This document shows, piece by piece, positions 55,664 to 64,000 of a DNA stretch of 64,000 bases. Under the pieces are notes generated by a model. It did not search any database. It was not told where the DNA came from and was given only the letters and a program-made list of their open reading frames with translations. How positions within the stretch are numbered: position 1 is the first letter of the stretch; each line of letters begins with the position of its first letter. The stretch lies in NCBI RefSeq assembly GCF_030268885.1, contig NZ_BSSA01000031.1, forward strand, positions 1 to 64,000, given 5' to 3'. The DNA comes from Kitasatospora phosalacinea (GTDB lineage Bacteria > Actinomycetota > Actinomycetes > Streptomycetales > Streptomycetaceae). The translations under genes and the position numbers were made by a program.

Positions 55664-56092
55664 ATGTACCACGCGATCACCCGTGCCAGGGTCCGCGCGC
55701 TGTGGCGGCGGATCGGCACCGGCGACTACCGGGCCGCCGTCGCCACCGCCGCCCCCGACCTGCGCTTCCGCTTCGCCGGGGACACCCCCGTCAGTGCCGA
55801 GTTCGTCGGTCGCGACGCCTTCGCCGAGTGGTTCCGCGCCCTGTACGAGCGCTTCCCCGGGCTGCGCCTGACCCCCCGTGAGGTGATCGTCCGGGGCTGG
55901 CCCTGGCGCACCACCGTGGTCGTCCGGCTCGACGTGACGGCCACCCTCGCCGACGGCACGCCCTACCGCAACGAGGCCGTCCAGTGGCTCACCCTCCGCT
56001 GGGGCCGGATGACCGCGGACGAGGTGCTGGAGGACACCAAGGCGCTGGACGCGGCCTGCCGCCGCCAGGCCGCGGCGACCGCCCTCCGCTGA
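55664..56092 (+). CDS. SnoaL-like/NTF2-fold protein
   Basis: A 142-residue cone-fold protein: IGTGDYRAAVATAAPDLRFRFAG, FVGRDAFAEWFRALYERFPGLRL and the later strand RNEAVQWLTLRWGRMTADEVLEDT are typical of SnoaL-type isomerases/hydrolases and ester or ketone-binding relatives. GGAGG lies 6 nt before the ATG. It is the probable target of the divergent HxlR regulator. The ligand is unknown. Confidence 0.85.
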   Translation: MYHAITRARVRALWRRIGTGDYRAAVATAAPDLRFRFAGDTPVSAEFVGRDAFAEWFRALYERFPGLRLTPREVIVRGWPWRTTVVVRLDVTATLADGTPYRNEAVQWLTLRWGRMTADEVLEDTKALDAACRRQAAATALR

Positions 56093-56145
56093 CGGCCGTC
56101 ATCCGCCGACGGCCGCCCTCCGCCGGCGGCCGGGCCCGCGGGGCG

Positions 56146-57294
56146 CTACCGGCGCCCCCGGCCTCCGTGGCGCTCGCGGTGCAGTTCGACGAAGGAGGCG
56201 ACCTTGGCCCGCACCGCCCACGGGTCGACGGGCTTCGGGATGAAGTCGGCGGCGCCCGCGGCGTACGCGCGCATCGCGTGGTCCTCGTCGCCGCCGATGG
56301 CGGTGACGAAGACGATCGGGATGTCGCGGGTGCGGGCGCGGCGCCGGATGTGCTCGGCGGTCTCGTAGCCGTCCATGCCCGGCATCTGCACGTCGAGCAG
56401 GATCGCGGCGTAGCCGTCGGGCTCCATCAGCGCCCGCAGCGCCTCGGGGCCCGAGGTCGCGGGGACCAGCTGGTGCCCGTGCGGGCCGAGCAGCGCCTCC
56501 AGGACGGTCAGGTTCTCCGGACGGTCGTCCACCAGCAGGATCTTGGGCGGCGGCCCGTCGCCGGGCTCCGCCCCGGTGGGTGGCGGCGGCGCCGCGGAGG
56601 TGTCCTGCTGCTGCTCCACCAGGGCGAGTTGGCGCCGCAGCAGGGCGTGGCGGGCCCCGGCCCGGGCGGACTGCTCGCGGGCGCGGTCGACCTGCTCGGC
56701 GAGGGCGGCGCGGTCGGGGTGCTCGGGGTGCTCGGGGTGTTCGCTGCGGGGGGTGAGGGCGGCCAGCGCGCGTCCGGCCCGGGCGGCCTGTTCGTCGGCC
56801 TGCTCGATCTCCCGTTCGGCGGCGTGCAGTTGGCCCTCCAGCTGGCACACCGCCCGGCCGATCGACCGGGCGACCCGCAGCGCCGCCATCCGGGACCGGC
56901 GCAGCCGCTCGCGGACGGCCCGGTCGGTGGCCTCGAGGGCGTCGTTCCGTACGGCGTCGAGCAGGGCCTCGACGAACTCCCACGGCGGGATGCGCACGGC
57001 CGCGAGGTAGCCCGCCAGCGCGTCCGGACCCAGGCCGCAGCGGGTGGCGAACTCGTCCGCCGGGGTTTCCAGGCGGCGGAAGAGCGCCCGCAGCTCCTCG
57101 GCGAACTCCAGTCGCTCCCGGCCGAGTTCGGCTCCCAGTGGCGGGAGGCCGTCGACGGCCGTCACCAGGCGCACCCCGTCGGCACCCGTACCAGGACCCG
57201 AACCTCCACCTGCCCGCCTCCGCTCGCTCCGCGCCGATCCGTCCGCCGCGTCCGGGCAGCGCGCGGCCGCACGGCAGCGACGGTGCGCGGTCAT
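56146..57294 (-). CDS. Orphan response regulator with N-terminal helical region
   Basis: About 382 residues. A C-terminal receiver domain (KILLVDDRPENLTVLEALLG; phospho-acceptor in AILLDVQMPGMDGYE; conserved Lys in DFIPKPVDP) is preceded by a long helical region: an HTH-like segment (PADEFATRCGLGPDALAGYL) and a charged coiled coil (EREIEQADEQAARAGRAL, EQVDRAREQSARAGARHALL). An output domain after the receiver is absent. No histidine kinase is adjacent. The ATG at 57294 is uncertain; GTGs at 57174 or 57165 would remove a low-complexity arm. Confidence 0.8.
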   Translation of the reverse strand: MTAHRRCRAAARCPDAADGSARSERRRAGGGSGPGTGADGVRLVTAVDGLPPLGAELGRERLEFAEELRALFRRLETPADEFATRCGLGPDALAGYLAAVRIPPWEFVEALLDAVRNDALEATDRAVRERLRRSRMAALRVARSIGRAVCQLEGQLHAAEREIEQADEQAARAGRALAALTPRSEHPEHPEHPDRAALAEQVDRAREQSARAGARHALLRRQLALVEQQQDTSAAPPPPTGAEPGDGPPPKILLVDDRPENLTVLEALLGPHGHQLVPATSGPEALRALMEPDGYAAILLDVQMPGMDGYETAEHIRRRARTRDIPIVFVTAIGGDEDHAMRAYAAGAADFIPKPVDPWAVRAKVASFVELHRERHGGRGRR

Positions 57295-57685
57295 CCGTGA
57301 CCGCGCCCGGCCGAGACGGCGACAATACGACACCGGAGCGCCAATTGACGTCCTGTCAGGTCACGGTTCGGAGGCGTTCGGCGGCGCACGGGTTCTCCGG
57401 GGCGGTGTGAAGCGCCGGTGGGGCGGTGTGGAGCGCCGGTGGGGCGCGGGTGCGGCCCGTGGCGACGGGGAGCTTCGGAGCGGCCGCCGGGCGGTGCGGA
57501 CCCCGAAATCGAACAGCAGGACGGCCGGGGCGGGCGTGCGCGGTCCGGTGTGCCGTCCGGTGCGCGCCGGTGTGCGCTGCGCCATCGGACGCACTCCGGC
57601 GGGCCGCAGCCGGGCGCGGGCGGGGCGGGGCGTGACGATCGGCCCAGAGCCTCCGTGCGCCCGGTGCGGGGGAGAAAGGTGCGTC
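57295..57685. other. 391-bp gap before the flavoprotein gene
   Basis: No gene is seen. It contains a TTGACG (about 57348) that could start a rightward promoter and a 21-bp tandem repeat at 57399-57440. Confidence 0.5.
57399..57440. repeat. Two tandem 21-bp repeats
   Basis: Two head-to-tail 21-bp units, GGGGCGGTGTG followed by RAGCGCCGGT, differ in one base, and a partial third unit follows. Noncoding. Confidence 0.7.
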
Positions 57686-59206
57686 GTGACAATGGACCGT
57701 CGTCGTTTCCTGGCCGTCGGCACAGCAGTGGGGGTGGGGTTGATGGCGGGTGCGTCCCCGGCCCGGGCCCGGGGCGGGCCCGGTGCGGTGGAGGCGTTCC
57801 CGCCCCGGCAGCGCGGCTGGCGGGCCGCGCCGCCGGACTGGCAGGCGCTGCGGCAGCGCCTCGGCGACCGGCTGGTGCTGCCCGCCGACCCCGGCTACGG
57901 GACGGCCCGGCTCGGCTTCAACGAACTGAACGACGGCCAGCTCCCGGGCGCGGTCGCCAAGTGCGCCACCGCCGACGACGTCCGGGCCTGCCTGGACGTG
58001 GCCCGCGGCCACGGCATCCCGATCGCCGCCCGCAGCGGCGGCCACAGCTACCTCGGCTACAGCGTCCCCGACCGCGGCCTGGTGATCGACCTGCGCGCGA
58101 TGAACACCGTCCGGGTCCGCCCCGACGGCAGGGCCGAGGTCGGCGCGGGCGCCCGGCTGATCGAGGTGTACGCGGGCCTGGCCGCGGCCGGACGGCTGCT
58201 GCCCGGCGGGAGCTGCCCGACCGTCGGCATCGGCGGACTCACCCTCGGCGGCGGCATCGGCGTCCTGGCCCGCAAGTACGGCCTCACCTGCGACCGGCTG
58301 GACGCCGCCGAGGTCGTCACCGCCGACTCCTGCGTGCGCACCGCCGACGCCGAGCACGAGGACGGCCTGCACTGGGCGCTGCGCGGCGGCGGGGGCGGCA
58401 ACTTCGGCGTGGTCACCCGCTTCACCTTCGACACCCCTCCCGCGCCCGGCCTGACCGTCCTCATCCTGCCGTTCCCCGCCGGGTCCGTCGCCCAGGTGCT
58501 CGGCGGCTGGCAGCAGTGGGTCGCCGACGCGCCGCCCGAGCTGTGGGCCAGCTGCCAGGTCTCCGGCGGCAACCCGCCGACCTGCCGGATCGTCGGCTGC
58601 TGGGTCGGCGACCCGTCCGGCGCGAACCAGCAGATCGACCGCCTGGTGCGACTGGCCGGCACGACGCCCACCGGGCGCACCGTCGCCGCCAAGGACTACC
58701 TGGCCGCGATGAAGTTCATGGCCGGGTGCGCCAACGACACCGTCGCCCAGTGCCACCCCACCTGGGAGGGCGGGCGGCTCACCCGCACCGGGTTCGTCGC
58801 GGTCTCCCGGATGTTCGGCCCCGGCCCGGTCGACCCGGCCCGGCTCACCGAGCTGATGACCGGCCGCACCGGCGTCGACCTGCTGCTCGACTCGCTCGGC
58901 GGCGCGGTCGGCGAGTACGCCCCCGACGCGACGGCCTTCCCGCACCGCGGCTCGCTCGCCAGCGCCCAGGTCTACGCGGGCGCCACCCCCGCCACCGAGG
59001 ACCGGGTCCGTGCCACCGTCGACGAGGTCCGCGACGGCCTCGCCCGGCTCGGCGCCCGCGGCGCGTACGTCAACTACATCGACGCGACGCTGCCGGACTG
59101 GGGGCGCGCCTACTACGGCGAGAACCTGCCGCGGCTGCAGCGGGTGGCCCGGCGGTACGACCCGGACGGGGTGTTCGCCTTCCCGCAGTCGGTGACGGCG
59201 GCCTGA
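57686..59206 (+). CDS. Tat-exported bicovalent FAD oxidoreductase (BBE/PCMH type)
   Basis: A 506-residue flavoenzyme. The N-terminus has a twin-arginine signal (DRRRFLAVGTAV then ASPARA). The FAD-binding domain carries His120 in RSGGHSYLGYS and Cys177 in GGSCPTVGIGG, the two residues that bind FAD covalently in berberine-bridge-type oxidases. GGGIGVLARKYGL and GGGGGNFGVVTRF are family motifs. The C-terminus YDPDGVFAFPQSV resembles the BBE domain. Likely a secreted oligosaccharide or alcohol oxidase. The GTG at 57686 has AAGG 6 nt upstream; an ATG two codons later is possible. Confidence 0.92.
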   Translation: MTMDRRRFLAVGTAVGVGLMAGASPARARGGPGAVEAFPPRQRGWRAAPPDWQALRQRLGDRLVLPADPGYGTARLGFNELNDGQLPGAVAKCATADDVRACLDVARGHGIPIAARSGGHSYLGYSVPDRGLVIDLRAMNTVRVRPDGRAEVGAGARLIEVYAGLAAAGRLLPGGSCPTVGIGGLTLGGGIGVLARKYGLTCDRLDAAEVVTADSCVRTADAEHEDGLHWALRGGGGGNFGVVTRFTFDTPPAPGLTVLILPFPAGSVAQVLGGWQQWVADAPPELWASCQVSGGNPPTCRIVGCWVGDPSGANQQIDRLVRLAGTTPTGRTVAAKDYLAAMKFMAGCANDTVAQCHPTWEGGRLTRTGFVAVSRMFGPGPVDPARLTELMTGRTGVDLLLDSLGGAVGEYAPDATAFPHRGSLASAQVYAGATPATEDRVRATVDEVRDGLARLGARGAYVNYIDATLPDWGRAYYGENLPRLQRVARRYDPDGVFAFPQSVTAA

Positions 59207-59329
59207 GCGGCGTTGCTCCGGGTGCTGTCACGGCACGCAGCAGCACGGACCTCCGGTGGGCTCCGGCCGCCGGCAGCTCGGACCCGCCGTTCCCCGAGCC
59301 CCTGAACACGCGCTCCTGCCGAAGGTTCG

Positions 59330-60595
59330 TCAGCGTTCGTAGGTCATCTCGGGGAAGCGCGCCGAGGGCCCGTCCAGCAGGTGGTCGTCGTGGCCGCGCA
59401 GCCAGCGGTCGAAGAAGGAGGCGACGTAGGCGCGGGTGGCGGCTTCGGTGCGGGCGGGCGGGAGGTCGCCGACCTCGGAGCGGAGGTCGGTGGGGGAGAG
59501 GGCGCCCTGGCGGGCGAGTTGGGGGAGGAGGGTGGCGGCGTCGGTGTAGGAGCCGTGGCGGGAGCCTTCGAGGGTGACGTCGGCGTGCCAGCCGGTGCTG
59601 TGCCGCCACAGGGCGTCCCAGCCGGGCTGCCGGTGGTAGGAGCCGGAGTCGGGGCTGCGGGTGCCCATCAGGAGGAAGGGGCGGTCGAGGCCGTCCTCGG
59701 CGACGCTGGGGAGGAAGACGCCGCTCTGCCCGTCGGGGCCGGGGAAGTGCAGTTGGCCGTCGAGGTCGATCGCGGCGGCGATCCGCGGGTCGTCGTGCAT
59801 GGCCTGCAGGGCGGTGAAGCCGCCCGCGGAGTGCCCGGCCATGCCGATCCGGCCGAGGTCGAGCGCGGCGGCGAGTCCGGCGGGCAGGCCGGGACGGTCG
59901 CCGAGGCAGGCGAGCCGGTCCAGGACGAGGCGGGTGTCGGCGACCCGGGCGTCCATCGACCTGCGCAGCACCGCGCCGATGTCGAGGTCCGGGTCGCCGA
60001 GCATGCCGGGCAGCACCGAGGTCGCCAACCCGCCGTCGGGGAAGTCGACTTCGGACGCCTCGTAGGTGTGGTCGACGGTCACCACCACGTACCCGCGGGA
60101 GGCCAGGTCCTCGACCAGCGCGGTCCCCCAGGTGCGCGGGTCGCCCAGCCCGGCCGAGTACAGCACGACCGGGCGCGGGCCGCCGGGCAGCACCGGGGCG
60201 TCCGTCCGGGCGTGGGTGCGGATCGACGACCAGTCCGTGCTGCCGGGCGTCACGGCGTAGTTGATCAGCCCGACGCCGTCCGGCCCGCCGAAGTGGGCCC
60301 CGGCGGCCGCCGTCATGTACGGGGTGCGCGGGCCGTCGGCGGAGCGGACGGCCGGGTACCAGATGCTCACCATCAGCTCACGGGTCCGCCCGGCCGTCCA
60401 CGGATCGGGGCGGGAGTCGTCGGCGATCCGCAGCGCTGTCGTGCCGATCGCGAACGGCCCGCTGGGCGGCGGGAGTTGTGCGGTGGCCTGCCGGGTGCCG
60501 GTTTCGGCCGACGCCGCCGGGGCCGGCAGGGCCGCCGTCGCCGCCAGTGCCGCGAGCAGCAGAGCCGCCCCGATCCGTCCGCGCTTGCCCGTCAT
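59330..60595 (-). CDS. Secreted PAF-acetylhydrolase-like alpha/beta hydrolase
   Basis: A 421-residue secreted esterase/lipase. The signal peptide ends near residue 30 (ASAE). Family blocks are RELMVSIWYPA, PVVLYSAGLGDPRTWGTALVEDLASRGYVV, VDHTYEASEVDFPDG, and the nucleophile elbow GMAGHSAGGFTALQ, followed by AAIDLDGQL (Asp) and GSRHGSYTD (His). It resembles bacterial homologues of plasma PAF acetylhydrolase (p-II), often active on short-chain esters or polyesters. It lies convergent to the flavoprotein gene. Confidence 0.9.
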   Translation of the reverse strand: MTGKRGRIGAALLLAALAATAALPAPAASAETGTRQATAQLPPPSGPFAIGTTALRIADDSRPDPWTAGRTRELMVSIWYPAVRSADGPRTPYMTAAAGAHFGGPDGVGLINYAVTPGSTDWSSIRTHARTDAPVLPGGPRPVVLYSAGLGDPRTWGTALVEDLASRGYVVVTVDHTYEASEVDFPDGGLATSVLPGMLGDPDLDIGAVLRRSMDARVADTRLVLDRLACLGDRPGLPAGLAAALDLGRIGMAGHSAGGFTALQAMHDDPRIAAAIDLDGQLHFPGPDGQSGVFLPSVAEDGLDRPFLLMGTRSPDSGSYHRQPGWDALWRHSTGWHADVTLEGSRHGSYTDAATLLPQLARQGALSPTDLRSEVGDLPPARTEAATRAYVASFFDRWLRGHDDHLLDGPSARFPEMTYER

Positions 60596-60712
60596 CGGAA
60601 GTCCCCTCGTGTCCGGTGCCTGTTGACGGGCCCCACCGTACGGGGGCGAACGGGCGGCCCGCGTCGTACTGCGGAGCCAATCGGCGGGTTGCTACCGGAG
60701 TATGACGCTCGA

Positions 60713-61282
60713 TCAGGTGGCGGGGCCCCGCCGGGGCAGGGAGAGCAGGGTGATCGCGGCGGTGACCACGGTCAGGGCGAGGACGAAGGCGCCCAGGGTG
60801 AACAGGCCCAGGGTGAGGCAGGCGGCCAGGGCGAGGACGGCGAGGCAGTACAGGGCGGCGGCGAAGCGGAGCACCGCGCGGCCGGTGGCCCAGGCGGCGC
60901 GCAGCGGGCCGCGGCGGTGCCAGAACCCGGCCAGTGCGAGCAGGCCGAGGAACGGGAGGAGCAGGGTCAGCGCCCCGAGGTCCCGGTTCCGGGTGAACAG
61001 GGATCCGGCGTCCACGGAGAACACCCCGGCCGCGCCGAGCACCGCGAGGCCCCCACCCATCAGGACGAACACCGTTCCGACCACCCGGAAGGCGGAGGTC
61101 CCCCGCGGCGGCGCCGTCCGGCCCGACTGCGCCTGTTGGGCCGCCAGGAAGCCGACGAACCGGTCCACCACGCCCCGGAGGTTGAAGGCGAGGAAGCAAC
61201 CGATCGTGAACGCGGCGACGCCCCAGCAGAGCATGAACAGGTGCTCGGAACCCGGGTCCGTCGTCCGGCCGGCCAACGGCAT
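60713..61282 (-). CDS. Hypothetical four-TM membrane protein
   Basis: A 189-residue protein with four hydrophobic segments: LFMLCWGVAAFTIGCFLAFN, VVGTVFVLMGGGLAVLGAAGVF, ALTLLLPFLGLLALAGFW, and LYCLAVLALAACLTLGLFTLGAFVLALTVV. No known family is recognised. AAGGAG lies 7 nt before the ATG. It is in the same direction as the esterase gene but 117 bp upstream of it. Confidence 0.75.
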   Translation of the reverse strand: MPLAGRTTDPGSEHLFMLCWGVAAFTIGCFLAFNLRGVVDRFVGFLAAQQAQSGRTAPPRGTSAFRVVGTVFVLMGGGLAVLGAAGVFSVDAGSLFTRNRDLGALTLLLPFLGLLALAGFWHRRGPLRAAWATGRAVLRFAAALYCLAVLALAACLTLGLFTLGAFVLALTVVTAAITLLSLPRRGPAT

Positions 61283-61366
61283 GGTCGCGCTCCTTCGGGT
61301 GCGTGCTGGTGCGGCACACCTACCACGGGACGGCGGGCCGGGGGAAGGTCCACGACCGGCGGGCGG

Positions 61367-62548
61367 TCAGCCCCCGGCCCGGGCCCGGCGCAGCAGGAAG
61401 GCGCCGGAGACGGCGGCCAGCACGGCCATGCAGGCGGTGAAGACCAGGCCCGCCTCCGGCAGGCCGAGCGGGCCGTCCAGCAGGCCCACGCCGACCACCG
61501 GGATCGAGATGCCCAGGTAGGCGACCACGAACAGCAGTGACAGCACGCCGCCTCGGTGGGCCTCGGGCGCGGCCGCCGCGACCTCGCCGACCGCGCCGCG
61601 CAGCGCCATGCCCTGCCCGGCGCCGCCGACCAGGGCGGCCAGGACGAGCGGGGCGAGGGCGTCGGTGGCCAGCGAGAGGGCGAGCAGGCCCAGGCCGCCG
61701 ATCAGCACCAGGCAGCCCAGCGGGAGCGCCCGCCGCGCGCCCAGCTTCGGCACCAGCAGCTGGCCGCCGGTGGAGGCGAAGAACGCCGAGGCCACGACCA
61801 GGCCGACCACCGCGTGGTCGTGCACGCCCACCTCCTCGGCCAGGAACGCGGGCGTCACCGAGGTGAACACCCCCAGCAGCGAGAACCCGGCGAACGCGGC
61901 GACCGCCGCGGGCACGAACACCCCGCGCACCTCGGCGGGCAGCGACGGCCGCCGCGGCCGCGCGGTGCGCAGCGGACGCGCCCCGGGCACGCTCTCCGGC
62001 AGGGCGCGCACCACCGCGAAGGACAGCGCCAGCAGCACCAGGTGGACGACGAACGGCAGGGTCAGCGGCCGCGCCGCGTACTGGGCCAGCAGCCCGGCCA
62101 GCAGCGGCCCGCAGCCCAGGCCGCCCATGTTGGCGGCGGTCGCGGCGAAACCCGCCCGGCCCCTGTGCCCGGGCGGGGCCAGCTCCAGGACGTACGCGGT
62201 GGCGGTGCCGGTGAACAGGCCCGCCGCGAAGCCCGACAGCAGGCGGCCCGCGAACAGCCAGGCCAGGCCCTGCTCGGCGAGGAACGCCACCGCGCTGGCC
62301 GCCCCGCACACCAGCCCGATCAGCAGCACCGGCCGCCGCCCCACCGCGTCCGAGACGTTCCCGAACAGCAGCAGCACACCGATCACCCCGAGCGCGTAGA
62401 CGGCGAACACCACCGTCACCATCAGCTCGGAGAACCCGATCCGCTCCTGGTACAGCCCGTACAGCGGGGTGGGCAGCGTGGTGCCGGTCATGCAGACGGC
62501 GAACGCGGCCGCCGCCCCCAGGTACCCGCCGCTTCGACGATCGCTCAC
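61367..62548 (-). CDS. MFS exporter
   Basis: A 393-residue transporter with about 12 helices, beginning YLGAAAAFAVCMTGTTLPTPLYGLYQE. Motif A is clear: GNVSDAVGRRPVLLIGLVCG (G-x3-D-x2-GRRP). It resembles drug/arabinose-type efflux permeases. The GTG start at 62548 is preceded by TACGGT and only 6 nt, consistent with a leaderless transcript. The substrate is unknown. Confidence 0.9.
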   Translation of the reverse strand: MSDRRSGGYLGAAAAFAVCMTGTTLPTPLYGLYQERIGFSELMVTVVFAVYALGVIGVLLLFGNVSDAVGRRPVLLIGLVCGAASAVAFLAEQGLAWLFAGRLLSGFAAGLFTGTATAYVLELAPPGHRGRAGFAATAANMGGLGCGPLLAGLLAQYAARPLTLPFVVHLVLLALSFAVVRALPESVPGARPLRTARPRRPSLPAEVRGVFVPAAVAAFAGFSLLGVFTSVTPAFLAEEVGVHDHAVVGLVVASAFFASTGGQLLVPKLGARRALPLGCLVLIGGLGLLALSLATDALAPLVLAALVGGAGQGMALRGAVGEVAAAAPEAHRGGVLSLLFVVAYLGISIPVVGVGLLDGPLGLPEAGLVFTACMAVLAAVSGAFLLRRARAGG

Positions 62549-62657
62549 CTCCCCACCGTAGGCAGTGCGCCGGAGCGGGGGAAGCGGCGCGCCGGGGGCG
62601 GACGGGGGCCCGGAGGTCGGCGGGCCGATGCGGGCGAACCATCACATAATGGGCCGT

Positions 62658-62912
62658 ATGGCTGACAAGACGAGCAGTGCGGACCGACCGGCCTCGGTCA
62701 CCGTCGGCGGCCGCAACGTGCGCATGCGGACCATCGCGTTCCTGCTGCTCGGTGTGCTGGCGATCTGGTTCATCGCCGTGAACACCGCCTCCGTGAAGAT
62801 CCGGCTGTGGATCCCCACCGTCACGCTGCCGCTGTGGCTGGTGCTGCTGGTCACCCTGCTGGTCGGCGTCGCCCTCGGCTGGCTGCTGGCCCGCCGACGG
62901 CCCAGGGGCTGA
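62658..62912 (+). CDS. LapA-domain membrane protein
   Basis: An 84-residue protein with two hydrophobic helices (TIAFLLLGVLAIWFIAVNTASV and LPLWLVLLVTLLVGVALGWLLARRR), the LapA/DUF1049 pattern. In other bacteria LapA-type proteins relate to lipid or envelope assembly; the role in actinobacteria is not defined. A CATAAT hexamer at 62645-62650 ends 7 nt before the ATG at 62658, so translation is probably leaderless; an in-frame ATG at 62649 overlaps that hexamer and is less likely. Confidence 0.83.
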   Translation: MADKTSSADRPASVTVGGRNVRMRTIAFLLLGVLAIWFIAVNTASVKIRLWIPTVTLPLWLVLLVTLLVGVALGWLLARRRPRG

Positions 62913-63200
62913 GCGCCTCACCCGGCGACGGGCACCGCCGCGGCCGCCCCGGCGCCGCGGCCCGCCGTCGGCCCGCCCGGACGTCCACCGGCTCCCGCTC
63001 CGCCCGCAGCCGGGTCGCCGACACCCAGCACGCGGCGAGCGCCGTGAAGGCGATCCCGGCCGGCACGCCCCGCCCACCTCCCGCCCGCCCGCCCCGGAAA
63101 AGATGCGCCCCCGCCCGGACGGCGGTACGAAGGGCCCACGGACGGCGCACCCGGCAGCGGGGCGGCGCCCGCCGCCGGACCGCGAGGAGAGGACGCCGGG

Positions 63201-63749
63201 ATGTTCGAGGAACGCCGGGCCCGCCGACAGGCCAACCGGGCTTTCGACCACGGGGACGGGGTCACCCGCTACCAGATGAGGCAGAAGGTCCTCGCCGTCG
63301 GCGACGACTACTGGATCGACGACGACTCCGGCGACCACGTCTACAAGGTCGACGGCAAGGCGCTGCGCCTGCGCAAGACCTTCCACATCGAGGACCGCTC
63401 CGGCCACCGGGTCGCCACCGTCCAGGGCCGGGCGCTGCGGATCAAGGACACGATGGAGATCGAGGACGCCGACGGCAAGCGGATCGCCCTGGTCAAGAAG
63501 GCCCTGGTCAACCCGCTCCGCGACCGCTGGCACATCGAGCAGGCCGACGGCCCCGACCTCGCCGTCCACGGCAACGTGCTCGACCACGAGTACACGATCG
63601 AACGCGACGGCCGGAAGGTCGCCGAGGTGTCGAAGAAGTGGTTCCGCCTGCGCGACACCTACGGCCTGGAGGTCGGCCCCGACGCCGACCACGCCACCGT
63701 GCTCGCCGCCGCGATCGCCATCGACGCGATGACGCACCCCGGCGACTGA
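63201..63749 (+). CDS. LURP-one-related (scramblase-like) protein
   Basis: A 182-residue protein of the LURP-one/tubby-like beta-barrel fold. RYQMRQKVLAVGDDYWIDDD, VYKVDGKALRLRKTFHIED, ALRIKDTMEIEDADGKRIA and TYGLEVGPDADHATVLAAAIAID match the family order. It is likely soluble or membrane-associated, with a C-terminal hydrophobic helix. Function is unknown in bacteria. A GGAGAGGA stretch precedes the ATG. Confidence 0.88.
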   Translation: MFEERRARRQANRAFDHGDGVTRYQMRQKVLAVGDDYWIDDDSGDHVYKVDGKALRLRKTFHIEDRSGHRVATVQGRALRIKDTMEIEDADGKRIALVKKALVNPLRDRWHIEQADGPDLAVHGNVLDHEYTIERDGRKVAEVSKKWFRLRDTYGLEVGPDADHATVLAAAIAIDAMTHPGD

Positions 63750-63770
63750 CGCCCCCGGGCGGCGGCTGCC

Positions 63771-63809
63771 CGGAACGGCCGCTCGGAACGGCCACTCGGA
63801 ACGGCCGCT
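63771..63809. repeat. Three tandem 13-bp repeats between convergent genes
   Basis: CGGAACGGCCGCT, CGGAACGGCCACT and CGGAACGGCCGCT are contiguous and run into the stop codon of the peptidase E gene. Confidence 0.8.
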
Positions 63810-64000
63810 CAGAACCGGAGCCAGCGGCCCTCGGAGACGACCTCGACCACTCCGTCGACCACCTTGACGGCGGTCTCGTCGTCGATGGCGTAGGCCGGGT
63901 TCGGCAGGGCGGCCGCCCAGCGCTCGGCGTCGGCCGTGGAGTTCTCCGGCAGGGCCGGGTGGCCCAGGTGCGGGAAGAGGGAGAAGTCGACGAGGCCCAG
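63809..64000 (-). CDS. Peptidase E (dipeptidase E, S51) C-terminal part
   Basis: The last 63 codons of a gene entering from the right edge. LGLVDFSLFPHLGHPALPENSTADAERWAA and AYAIDDETAVKVVDG match the C-terminal region of type-1 glutamine amidotransferase-like peptidase E, where the conserved His contributes to the Ser-His-Glu triad. The catalytic serine lies outside the window. Confidence 0.82.
   Translation of the reverse strand: MGLVDFSLFPHLGHPALPENSTADAERWAAALPNPAYAIDDETAVKVVDGVVEVVSEGRWLRF

Noticed and set aside
1..64000. tRNA, rRNA, CRISPR arrays, IS elements or prophage genes
   Set aside because: No cloverleaf-like sequence, spaced palindromic repeat array, transposase, integrase or phage structural gene was seen while reading both strands; the tandem repeats found are contiguous without spacers.

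Overview
This 64-kb window is very GC-rich actinobacterial chromosome. WhiB and SsgA-like (SALP) proteins, a partner-switch sigma factor of the SigB/F type, DUF6230/DUF6114 proteins, CebR boxes, a PHO box, frequent GTG starts, 4-nt stop/start overlaps and apparently leaderless genes all point to Streptomycetaceae (Streptomyces or Kitasatospora). No rRNA, tRNA, CRISPR array, integrase or transposase was seen. Functions are read from motifs and family knowledge; no database was searched.

Layout. 1-6.5 kb: 5' part of etfB, a thioredoxin-reductase-like/methyltransferase fusion with a divergent XRE-cupin regulator, and a locus for exported proteins with a DUF6230-DUF6114 pair. 6.7-13.7 kb: 5-oxoprolinase subunits PxpB-PxpC, a MoxR ATPase/VWA-metallopeptidase operon and an MpaB-like oxygenase. 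13.8-18.8 kb: a 25-codon bL37-like ribosomal protein gene, a WhiB regulator, a SigF/STAS/RsbW partner-switch module, a SALP and a marR-PRC-barrel operon. 18.8-23.2 kb: a methyltransferase divergent from marR across a five-copy 14-bp array, a CebR-boxed GH5 cellulase and a PfkB kinase.

23.2-31 kb is a divergent cluster: exporter, two paralogous glycosyltransferases, alpha/beta hydrolase, divergent GlmU-like protein, epimerase and Nudix hydrolase. It is arranged around one regulatory region with a three-unit PHO box and a DasR-like dyad, and looks like a glycan or glycosylated-metabolite pathway. 31-38.7 kb: small enzymes and regulators, including a TetR/flavin-dependent oxidoreductase pair with a duplicated 29-bp promoter element.

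39-48.5 kb is the most unusual region. Seven predicted secreted proteins fall into paralogous sets: two Ser/Thr-rich beta-domain proteins, two DUF642/choice-of-anchor-like proteins with a shared Cys-rich tail, one protein fusing the DUF642-like module to a beta-domain, and two seven-repeat RCC1 propellers. A 78-aa secreted protein and a HAD phosphatase lie among them. I regard this as a candidate undescribed extracellular system.

48.7-64 kb: HAD phosphatase, YrhB protein, class II UvrA-like ATPase, alpha-amylase with two CBM20 domains, HxlR/SnoaL pair, orphan response regulator, Tat-exported bicovalent flavoprotein, PAF-acetylhydrolase-like esterase, MFS exporter, LapA-like and LURP-one proteins, and the 3' end of a peptidase E gene.
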